Assembly: GCA_900754515.1 (NCBI GenBank)
Contig: CAAEDD010000110.1
Coordinates: forward strand, 1 to 14,939
Direction of reading: 5' to 3'
DNA from: an uncultured Oscillospiraceae bacterium
GTDB lineage: Bacteria > Bacillota > Clostridia > Oscillospirales > Oscillospiraceae
Length of the DNA stretch: 14,939 nucleotides
Shown here: piece after piece, positions 7,295-13,864 of the stretch
Position numbering within the stretch: the stretch's first letter is position 1
Layout: each line of letters opens with the position of its first letter
The notes under the pieces: generated by a model
The model's input: the letters and a program-made list of their open reading frames with translations, nothing else
The model's database searches: none
What the model was told of the DNA's origin: nothing
Program-made: the position numbers and the translations under genes

Positions 7295-9199
7295 ATGGAA
7301 AAATTAAAAAAGCTAAACGAGACACTGATAGTAGTGTTTGGTATTGCTCTGGCTCTTTTCCAGATCTATACCTCAGCAGTCCAGTTTTTCCCCGCCATGA
7401 CTCAGCGCAGTATACATCTTGGTCTGGGCCTTGCAATGATTTTCCTGCTCTATTCCAAAAAGAAGGAAGGAAAAGGTGCCTATACAGTTGCCGTATATAT
7501 TTTCAACCTGCTTTTGGCAGTACTGGCCCTGATTATATGCGCAGACATTGCCCTTAACTGGATGGATATGCAGACGGGACGCCGGCTTGTCTTTCCCTCC
7601 AGCTCCGACATGATTTTCGGTACCATCCTCATTGTGATGGTGTTGCTTGCTACAAAATATCGTACCGGTTGGGCAATGCCCATAATCGGCATCGTGTTTC
7701 TTCTCTATGCACGCTTCGGCAACTATATTCCCTTTGACAGTCTCAAACACAGTGGAGTATCTTACAGCAAGATAATCTCCATGGCACACAACTGCACGGA
7801 AGGTATTTTCTCCAGCACCTTGGGCTGCTCCACAGAGCAGATATACATATTCCTTTTATTCGGCTCATTGCTGGAAGTGCTGGGTGGCGGACAATTCTTC
7901 CTGGATCTGGCCAACTGTGCTCTGGGTAAGGTCCGTGGCGGCTCTGCAAAGGCAGCCATCTTCTCCAGCGCACTGTTCGGTTCCATCTCCGGTTCTGCCG
8001 TTGCCAATGTGGCCGCTACCGGTTCCATCACCATCCCACTGATGAAAAAGAGCGGATACGACGCCAAGTATTCTGGCGCAGTTGTTGCAGTCGCTGCTAC
8101 CGGTGGTCTTATAATGCCCCCCGTCATGGGTGCCGCTGCCTTCCTTATGGCCGACACCGTAGGCATAACCTATTGGGAAGTATGTCTTGCAGCGTTTATT
8201 CCGGCAATTCTTTACTATCTGGCTCTTGTATTTGCCGTCGACCTGCGTGCAGGCGCACAAGGTCTTAAGGGCGTTGACCCTGCAGCCATTCCCAGATTCA
8301 AGGACGTTATGCGGCATTATTCCTGGGTCTATATCATACCTCTTGTAATTCTGGTATACACCATGGCCGCAATGAAGCTGCCTGCATACCGCTCATGTAT
8401 GTACTCCATCTACGCCATGATACTGCTGGCTCTCCCTCAGAAAGAGATGCGCCAGGCCCTCAAAAATAATTTCGTAAAGATCCTTGTAGGCACCTCCAAG
8501 AGCTGCCTTACTGCCATGGCCGCCTGCGCCTGTGCCGGTTTGATCCTGCTGGGACTTCAGACATCAGGACTGATAACCAAGCTTTCCTCCGTGATGATAG
8601 CCATTGCCCAGGGCAAGCTGATTCTCCTGCTGCTCCTGGTAGCTCTCACTTCCATTATTCTTGGCATGGGTCTCCCGGCGGCAGCCTGCTATATTCTTCT
8701 GGCCATCACCGCCGCCCCCGCTCTTGTCACCATGGGCGTGCCCAAAATCGCAGCCCACATTTTCGTGCTTTACTTTGGCTCCATAAGCGCCATTACCCCG
8801 CCTGTGGCTATGGCTGCTTTTGCCGCCGGGCCTATTGCTCAGGAATCCTCCTCCAAGATTGGCTACTGCGCTTTCTATATTGCCATTCCGGCTATGCTGG
8901 TTGCCTTCTGTCTGGCTTTGCAGCCTGAGCTGTGCCTCATCGGTACCGTCCCCAATGTCATTATTGCCATCGTCTTCTGCCTGCTGGGCGTGTTTGCCAT
9001 GTCCGTTGGGCTGCAGGGCTTCCTGAATTACAAGCTGCCAGTATGGCGCAGGGTGCTCTGGGCAATCGCAGGATGCATCATGATATTGCCTGAGCGAATC
9101 TCTTCTTACATTGGCGCTGCACTGATGATATTACTGCTCCTCACCGATAAGCAGGCGCTGGAGATATTAAAAAGCAACCGGGCGGTTAAAAAAGCCTGA
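7295..9199 (+). CDS. TAXI-type TRAP transporter fused permease (small plus large subunit)
   Basis: A 634-residue very hydrophobic inner-membrane protein of the TRAP permease family with small (DctQ-like) and large (DctM-like) parts fused, as is usual for TAXI systems. It would drive substrate uptake using an ion gradient. Many membrane segments are visible, from about residue 10 to the C-terminal end near 625. Typical permease motifs are GSISGSAVANVAATGSIT at about 229-246, LGMGLPAAACYILLAI near 457-472, and SISAITPPVAMAAFAAGPI near 496-514. The ATG at 7295 has TAGGAG about nine bases upstream. It follows the binding-protein gene by 87 bp containing an attenuator, and ends before a bidirectional hairpin at 9212. 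Length is in the normal range for fused TAXI permeases. Substrate is inferred from context only. Confidence 0.93.
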   Translation: MEKLKKLNETLIVVFGIALALFQIYTSAVQFFPAMTQRSIHLGLGLAMIFLLYSKKKEGKGAYTVAVYIFNLLLAVLALIICADIALNWMDMQTGRRLVFPSSSDMIFGTILIVMVLLATKYRTGWAMPIIGIVFLLYARFGNYIPFDSLKHSGVSYSKIISMAHNCTEGIFSSTLGCSTEQIYIFLLFGSLLEVLGGGQFFLDLANCALGKVRGGSAKAAIFSSALFGSISGSAVANVAATGSITIPLMKKSGYDAKYSGAVVAVAATGGLIMPPVMGAAAFLMADTVGITYWEVCLAAFIPAILYYLALVFAVDLRAGAQGLKGVDPAAIPRFKDVMRHYSWVYIIPLVILVYTMAAMKLPAYRSCMYSIYAMILLALPQKEMRQALKNNFVKILVGTSKSCLTAMAACACAGLILLGLQTSGLITKLSSVMIAIAQGKLILLLLLVALTSIILGMGLPAAACYILLAITAAPALVTMGVPKIAAHIFVLYFGSISAITPPVAMAAFAAGPIAQESSSKIGYCAFYIAIPAMLVAFCLALQPELCLIGTVPNVIIAIVFCLLGVFAMSVGLQGFLNYKLPVWRRVLWAIAGCIMILPERISSYIGAALMILLLLTDKQALEILKSNRAVKKA

Positions 9200-9211
9200 T
9201 TTAACCATATG

Positions 9212-9255
9212 GTTTAAAAATTGCTCTACAGGCTTCTGTAGAGCAATTTTTAAAC
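9212..9255. terminator. Bidirectional terminator (perfect 20-bp inverted repeat)
   Basis: Two perfect complementary 20-base arms (9212-9231 and 9236-9255) flank a GCTT tetraloop. The outer parts are A/T-rich (TTTAAAAATT and AATTTTTAAA) and the core is CTCTACAG/CTGTAGAG. Each strand therefore presents a hairpin followed by T residues. It lies between the convergent TRAP permease and second lysR genes and suits both. Confidence 0.9.
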
Positions 9256-9277
9256 ACTATATTGGGGCTTTCAAAAT

Positions 9278-10153
9278 TCAGAGCTTTTCATACTCCTGCT
9301 CCTCTATAAGCCGGATAAAGTTTACTGCCACAGGATTTGCCAGAACCTCTTTCCGGTAAAACAGCCAGGTCTTTCTGGTGAGTTTGGTTCCATCCAAATA
9401 CTCCAGCGGAAGAGAGTAGAGGTTATCCGTAAGCCCGAAATACCGGGAATCCAATATAAAGCCGCAGCCCAGCCCATGCTGAATCATGGAGATGCATGCG
9501 TCACTGGTAGTCACCTTAAAGCGCACGTTGGGACTGGTGGTAAAACGTTCATTCCACCAACGCCGCAGTGCCGAGGTTGTACCGGGATTTTTTGCAAATT
9601 CTATAAAAGGCATATCCTTCAACTCTGCCAGCTCAAAGGGTTTGTTGTACACCACATATGCCTGGTCTTCGCTGAAGAGTTTCCTCTCCAGAAAGGATTC
9701 CTCGGCGCCGTATCTGGCAAGGCATACATCTATGCTTCCATCTTCGGCACATTTTACCAACTCCTGGCTGGGAAGGGTAAGGATGTCTATATCCACATTA
9801 GGGTATCTCCCCGCAAATTCGCTGAGAATAGCAGGGAGGACATGACGGATAAAGGCATATGGAAAACCAAGGCGTATACTCCCCTTTTCCCCCCGATTAT
9901 GGGCAGAGGCCTCATCTTTTGTCTCCTGTATGGCGGCAACCACCCGCTCGGCCTTTCTGGCTATACGCTCGCCCTCCGGGGTAAAAAACGAACCCTGGTA
10001 GTTGCGGATGAGCAGAGTTATTCCCAGCTCGTCCTCTATGCCCTTAATGCGCTTTGTCAGCGCCGGCTGCGAAATAAACAGTCTTTCGGCCGTCTTTGTT
10101 ATACTGGATGTTCTGTGTAGGGTAACTATTATTTGCCAGTCAAAATCGCGCAT
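9278..10153 (-). CDS. LysR-family transcriptional regulator (second copy)
   Basis: A 291-residue LysR-type regulator with its own helix-turn-helix, centred on SITKTAERLFISQPALTKRI at about 17-36. The effector domain follows from about residue 90. It has the same length as the first LysR protein but a clearly different sequence, so the two are paralogues rather than a recent duplication. The ATG has AGGAG seven bases upstream. The gene lies downstream of citC and citXG on the same strand with a 103-bp gap, which holds a promoter-like sequence, so it may be expressed alone or by read-through. It converges on the TRAP permease gene. Location between transporter and citrate lyase genes makes control of either likely, but this is inference. 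Effector unknown. Confidence 0.93.
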   Translation of the reverse strand: MRDFDWQIIVTLHRTSSITKTAERLFISQPALTKRIKGIEDELGITLLIRNYQGSFFTPEGERIARKAERVVAAIQETKDEASAHNRGEKGSIRLGFPYAFIRHVLPAILSEFAGRYPNVDIDILTLPSQELVKCAEDGSIDVCLARYGAEESFLERKLFSEDQAYVVYNKPFELAELKDMPFIEFAKNPGTTSALRRWWNERFTTSPNVRFKVTTSDACISMIQHGLGCGFILDSRYFGLTDNLYSLPLEYLDGTKLTRKTWLFYRKEVLANPVAVNFIRLIEEQEYEKL

Positions 10154-10214
10154 TTATAAGCTCCTGTTCCCTGGTGACTTTGGTTCATCCGCGGCACTTC
10201 TTGCCGGTAAGTAT

Positions 10215-10242
10215 ATAATAAAGGTTTTTCCCCCAAAGTCAA
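10215..10242 (-). promoter_or_regulatory. Putative promoter of the second lysR gene
   Basis: On the minus strand TTGACT (10237-10242) and TATTAT (10215-10220) are separated by 16 bp; each matches consensus at five of six positions. Transcription would start near 10208 with a leader of about 55 nt, which holds a small CGGCA/TGCCG hairpin. It lets this gene be expressed apart from citC-citXG. Confidence 0.6.
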
Positions 10243-10256
10243 TGGGCAGCACGGGC

Positions 10257-11519
10257 TTATCTGTGGCTCTGCTCCGGTGCGGCAATATAGCTGAGAAACA
10301 GTGCCGCCCCAAAGACGTCGGCAGCCCCTCCCGGACTCAGATTCTTTTCTATGCAGCGCCGGTCAAGCTCCCTCGTCAGTTTCTCGTGGTCGGCAGCCGG
10401 GGCGGTAAGGATGGCCTTTGCCTCCCTCTGCACATAATCCAGTCCGCTCTTTCCTCCTCTCCACAACAGGTTTGTGTCCTCCAACCTAGATATGATGCCC
10501 AGCAGGACTTCCAATTTTCCCTTTCCAGCCAGCAGTTCTTCCATAGCCCGCTTAACATGGGGAAAGCCTTTTAAAGCCTCACTGCGGGCTCCTCCGGAGT
10601 GGTAGAGTCTGGCCGTTTCTTCTCCGTGACTGCCGGTGGTGTACACACAGAGCCCGGACGCTATAGCCGCCGCCGCAGAAAAGACGTCATCAGCACCGCC
10701 TGAGAGCACCGCACCCACAGCGGCGCACAGGAGTCCAAGGGAAAACACTGCTCCCTTGTGGGTGTTTACTCCCCCGGTTGCCGAGAACATCTCCCTCTCA
10801 GCAGCCATACCTGCTTCCTGGAGTTTACGGGGCATATCTTCTCCGCCTTCCAATCCCAGAGACACTGCCGCGGAAAAGTAGCCCTCCAAGCTCAAAGCGC
10901 TCTTTTCCATCAGCGGCAAATCCATATCCCTGTGGGCGCCACAGTTGGCCGAATCCACCAGTCCCGGTTTTGGGGTAAAATACAGCTCATCCAGCAAAGC
11001 ACGGACGGCCAGTTTTCCCGTTTTCTCCGCAGCAAACTTTTCAAGTATCTCTGCCGTCGCCGCCTCAAGCTCTTTAAGGCTGTGAGCTCTGGATCTGGCG
11101 CATGGTGTGACCGGGCCGCCGCAGATCAGGCATCTTCGTTCTTCACTGCGGCTCAGCTTCACCCCATCGGTGCCTATGACGTCAAGGTCAAGAAGACGTC
11201 CCACTGGGCTTTCATTTTCAATGCCAAGGCAGATCTCTTTCAGTTCCGATGCACTCCTGTCAAAAACCAGAAAGGCTCCGCATCCCGCCTCACAGCGCAA
11301 CTCCCTGAAGCAGACCGGAGCCCCCAGGGTCTCCCTCAAGACCTCAAGACTTCTGTCAAAGGCAAACTCGGCCAGAGGGAAACGCTTGCGCGGGCCGGCT
11401 ATGTTCATGGTAAAGGATATCAGAGGCATACCAAAGCGTTCCAGTAATTCAGCCTGGATCTTGCTCCGCCTATCTCTGAAGTACAATACCTGTTCCAAAG
11501 TGACGTTCACAGTATTCAT
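10257..11519 (-). CDS. citXG: Fused CitX-CitG: citrate lyase prosthetic-group transferase and synthase
   Basis: A 420-residue two-domain enzyme. The N-terminal CitX part (about 1-155) transfers the phosphoribosyl-dephospho-CoA group to the serine of apo-CitD. The C-terminal CitG part (about 165-410) makes its precursor, triphosphoribosyl-dephospho-CoA, from ATP and dephospho-CoA. CitX signs are PLISFTMNIAGP near 32-43, GRLLDLDV near 107-114, and RRCLICGGPVTPCAR near 128-142 with Cys130, Cys133 and Cys140. CitG signs are YFTPKPGLVDSANCGAHRD near 180-198, GGVNTHKGAVFSLGLL near 249-264, and SPGGAADVFGA near 395-405. In many bacteria these are separate genes; natural fusions are known. The ATG at 11519 overlaps the end of citC by 50 nt, and only a weak GGAAA precedes it, so translation may be coupled to citC. 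Earlier in-frame ATG at 11567 would lie deeper in citC and adds residues unlike CitX. Confidence 0.93.
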   Translation of the reverse strand: MNTVNVTLEQVLYFRDRRSKIQAELLERFGMPLISFTMNIAGPRKRFPLAEFAFDRSLEVLRETLGAPVCFRELRCEAGCGAFLVFDRSASELKEICLGIENESPVGRLLDLDVIGTDGVKLSRSEERRCLICGGPVTPCARSRAHSLKELEAATAEILEKFAAEKTGKLAVRALLDELYFTPKPGLVDSANCGAHRDMDLPLMEKSALSLEGYFSAAVSLGLEGGEDMPRKLQEAGMAAEREMFSATGGVNTHKGAVFSLGLLCAAVGAVLSGGADDVFSAAAAIASGLCVYTTGSHGEETARLYHSGGARSEALKGFPHVKRAMEELLAGKGKLEVLLGIISRLEDTNLLWRGGKSGLDYVQREAKAILTAPAADHEKLTRELDRRCIEKNLSPGGAADVFGAALFLSYIAAPEQSHR

Positions 11520-12465
11520 AGGTAGTTTCCGGAAGCATATTTCTCGCCTCCGCCAGCCTCCCCTCACTTATCATTCTGCGCACTTTACCTGCTGAAATGT
11601 CCATATATCTCGGCAGCTCCACCAAATCGATGCCATGCCGAGGCAGCACGGTTTTCAGTTCTTCATTATAAGCCCGGGTTATTGGGTCATAGGGTTCCTG
11701 ACCCACAAAGCGGGCCGTAATTTTCAGCGCCGGGGCAATCTTTTCGGCAAAGATGGCCACATCCAATTCGCAGGCTGCCTCAGTGCAGCCGGACTGTTCC
11801 TTTATAAAATAAGTAGGGAAAGTGGCCCTGGATATTATGTAATCATGGCTTTCCAGTACATGGACATTGGGGATATCCCGGGTACCTGCCTTCACCAGTT
11901 CAAAGCGGACATCGGTGGGAAACATGGACAGATCCTCGCTGAGCACGAACACCAGCAGCTCATCACACCGGGCCGCAGCAGTCTCAATGAGATGCCGATG
12001 ACCCAGGGTGAAAGGGTTGCAGTTGCAGACCACCGCCCCCACCTTTCCGCTGAAGTGGGGCAGAGAGGAGAGCCAGCTCTTAAAGCCGCCACGGAGGTTT
12101 TCCATCATAAGCATACTGCCGGTGCTTATAATAGGGCTGAAACCCAAAGAATCAAATATTTCCTCATGATCCGGCGATGTATAGAGGAACAGATGGGTCT
12201 CTCCCTGCTCCGCCTCGTTTTGGATTAGTTCGGTTACTATTTCTGCACAAAGTCCCAGGCCCTCCGCTTCCGGCAATACGCAAATTTGTTTGAGCACATT
12301 GCCTCTGCGTGAGCCACTGGCCAGCAGTTTCCCATCCTCATCAATACATAACACATAGAAATCCCCGTCATGTTCGTCCCTTAGACCGCATCGGGCCAGG
12401 AGCGTTTCATACTCCGGATAAAGTTCCTTCGGAATTGAGCAGGCTGTGAAAAAAGAGTTTTCCAT
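11470..12465 (-). CDS. citC: Citrate lyase ligase ([citrate (pro-3S)-lyase] ligase)
   Basis: A 331-residue enzyme that acetylates the thiol of the CitD prosthetic group using acetate and ATP, turning on citrate lyase. The N-terminal part (about 20-115) resembles a GNAT acyltransferase fold. The C-terminal part is a nucleotidyltransferase: GAVVCNCNPFTLGHRHLI at about 143-160 holds the HxGH-like TLGHRH site, and ISAGKVRRMI at about 290-299 is the second ATP-binding motif. The ATG at 12465 follows GGGAGGTG; an in-frame ATG at 12498 lies inside the -10 region of its promoter and cannot be used from it. The gene is divergent from citD and leads the citC-citXG arm. Length agrees with known CitC proteins. 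High confidence in function. Confidence 0.95.
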   Translation of the reverse strand: MENSFFTACSIPKELYPEYETLLARCGLRDEHDGDFYVLCIDEDGKLLASGSRRGNVLKQICVLPEAEGLGLCAEIVTELIQNEAEQGETHLFLYTSPDHEEIFDSLGFSPIISTGSMLMMENLRGGFKSWLSSLPHFSGKVGAVVCNCNPFTLGHRHLIETAAARCDELLVFVLSEDLSMFPTDVRFELVKAGTRDIPNVHVLESHDYIISRATFPTYFIKEQSGCTEAACELDVAIFAEKIAPALKITARFVGQEPYDPITRAYNEELKTVLPRHGIDLVELPRYMDISAGKVRRMISEGRLAEARNMLPETTYEYCERHFGTGIVLQR

Positions 12466-12493
12466 ATGCACCTCCCGGTATTTCCATGCCGTC

Positions 12494-12523
12494 ATCATAT
12501 CACAGGCGCAGAAACATTTTCAA
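12494..12523 (-). promoter_or_regulatory. Promoter of the citC-citXG arm
   Basis: On the minus strand TTGAAA (12518-12523) and TATGAT (12494-12499) are 18 bp apart, and the -10 is preceded by TGA, an extended -10 element. Transcription would start near 12487, giving a leader of about 22 nt with GGAGGTG before the citC ATG. Confidence 0.7.
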
Positions 12524-12555
12524 GGCAGGGCAGGCCGATAAGGTCATAGCTTTTT

Positions 12556-12585
12556 GTAATTCTCAAACCGTCGATTATGAATTAC
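12556..12585. promoter_or_regulatory. Candidate operator between citC and citD
   Basis: GTAATTC (12556-12562) and GAATTAC (12579-12585) form a perfect 7-bp dyad whose half-site centres are 23 bp apart, about two helical turns. It lies roughly 46-75 bp upstream of the probable citD start site and 70-98 bp upstream of the citC start site, fitting an activator shared by both arms. The protein that binds it is unknown; the LysR protein at 9278-10153 is one candidate. Confidence 0.4.
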
Positions 12586-12618
12586 CGTTTTTGCCATATT
12601 TATTATAAAATCTACATA

Positions 12619-12624
12619 TATAAT
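12619..12624 (+). promoter_or_regulatory. Probable -10 box for citDEF
   Basis: A perfect TATAAT lies 33 bp before the citD ATG. No hexamer resembling TTGACA is found at 16-18 bp upstream, which would fit an activator-dependent promoter. An alternative -10, TATAAA, occurs at 12604-12609. Confidence 0.45.
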
Positions 12625-12656
12625 CCTTACATTAAACTTAACTGGAGGAAATTGTC

Positions 12657-12959
12657 ATGAAAATAAAACATGCCGCTACTGCCGGCACGCTGGAATCCAG
12701 CGATGCTATGATAAGCGTCAGTCCCGGAAAAGGAAGTATTGATCTGTCCATAAGCAGTCCGGTTATACATCAGTTCGGTGAACAGATACGCCGGGTCATC
12801 ATTGAGCGGCTGGAGGCTTTGGACGTGAGCGATGCCAACGTGATAGTTGTGGACAAAGGAGCTTTGGACTGCACGCTTAAAGCCAGACTTGAGTGTGCGG
12901 TGCTGCGTGCGGCAGATGCAGCCGAGCATGATGTGCCCTGGGGAGGTGCAATAAGATGA
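12657..12959 (+). CDS. citD: Citrate lyase gamma subunit (acyl carrier protein)
   Basis: A 100-residue acyl carrier protein, the gamma subunit of citrate lyase. It carries the phosphoribosyl-dephospho-CoA group on which acetyl and citryl thioesters are formed. The N-terminal TAGTLESSD segment matches the known attachment site, and Ser14 aligns in position with the modified Ser14 of the enterobacterial protein. The DKGALDCTLKARLE segment near 66-79 is also typical of CitD. The start has GGAGG eight bases upstream. The last codons overlap citE by ATGA, pointing to coupled translation. It is the first gene of the plus-strand arm and is served by CitC and CitXG encoded on the divergent arm. Confidence 0.96.
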   Translation: MKIKHAATAGTLESSDAMISVSPGKGSIDLSISSPVIHQFGEQIRRVIIERLEALDVSDANVIVVDKGALDCTLKARLECAVLRAADAAEHDVPWGGAIR

Positions 12960-13864
12960 TAGACCAAGCTGCAAAAAAGCGGCTGCGCCGTTCGATGCTG
13001 TTTCTCAACTGCCAGAAGCCTGCGCTAATAAAAGACCCCTATATATATAAGCCTGATTCCATCATGCTGGATCTGGAAGACGCCGTAGCCGAAAACCAGA
13101 AGGATGCTGCTCGTTTTTCTCTGTATCACGCTCTCAGAGAAATCAACTATCGTGGCGTAGAACGGGTAGTCCGCATAAACGGGCTGGACACTCCCCACTG
13201 GCAGGAGGATGTCCGGGTATGTGTAGCCGGCGGTGCGGACGTCATACGCATACCAAAATGCACCTGTGCCAAGGATGTGAACATTATCGAGGAGGCCACA
13301 GCCAGGGCCGAGCGGGAGTTTGGCCGGGAGGAGGGCAGTACTCTGCTGATGGCCGCTCTGGAGTCCTGTCTTGGTGTCATCAACGCCTACGAAATTTGCC
13401 GGGCAAGTGAACGGCTCATTGGCATAGCCCTTTCCGGAGGAGATTATACCAAAGACCTGCAAACCCATATCAGCTTTACCGGCGTAGAGCTGGCAGGAGC
13501 CCGGCAGCAGATGATAATCGCTGCCAGAGCCGCCGGAGTGCAGTGCTTTGATACTGTATTTACCAATCTGGATGACATGGAAGGCTTTGAAAAAGAGACT
13601 GAGGAGATACATCTTATGGGCTTTGACGGAAAATCTCTGGTCAATCCCCGGCAGATACCTATAGTACACAAGGTGTTTACTCCCAGCAAAAAGGACATCA
13701 TCTTCTCCGAGAAGGTGGTCAGAGAGATCGACACTAAGAAGGCTCAGGGGATTGGAGTCTTTACTGTAGACGGGAAAATGATAGACATTGCCTTTTATGA
13801 CGGGGCAAAACGCACATTGATGCTGGCCAAGGCCGCCGGTATTTACGAGGGGGATCTGGTATGA
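12956..13864 (+). CDS. citE: Citrate lyase beta subunit (citryl-CoA lyase type)
   Basis: A 302-residue HpcH/HpaI-family enzyme. In citrate lyase it splits the citryl thioester on CitD into oxaloacetate and acetyl-CitD, with Mg2+. Visible features are SIMLDLEDAVAENQKD at about 35-50 (Asp39, Glu41, Asp42), RVVRINGLDTPHW at about 70-82 with Arg73, AALESCLGVINAYEI near 133-147 with the metal-ligand Glu136, and SGGDYTKDL near 160-168 with Asp163. The fold is a TIM barrel and length is normal. Start and stop codons overlap those of citD and citF by ATGA. The same family contains citramalyl- and malyl-CoA lyases, so the 3-hydroxy acid cleaved might be citramalate or another analogue; the full CitCDEFXG set favours citrate lyase. 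Confidence 0.95.
   Translation: MIDQAAKKRLRRSMLFLNCQKPALIKDPYIYKPDSIMLDLEDAVAENQKDAARFSLYHALREINYRGVERVVRINGLDTPHWQEDVRVCVAGGADVIRIPKCTCAKDVNIIEEATARAEREFGREEGSTLLMAALESCLGVINAYEICRASERLIGIALSGGDYTKDLQTHISFTGVELAGARQQMIIAARAAGVQCFDTVFTNLDDMEGFEKETEEIHLMGFDGKSLVNPRQIPIVHKVFTPSKKDIIFSEKVVREIDTKKAQGIGVFTVDGKMIDIAFYDGAKRTLMLAKAAGIYEGDLV

Noticed and set aside
9476..10120. Plus-strand open frame opposite the second lysR gene
   Set aside because: Antisense shadow; the LysR product on the minus strand is clear.
10758..11447. Plus-strand open frame opposite citXG
   Set aside because: Antisense shadow with low-complexity composition; the CitX and CitG motifs are on the minus strand.
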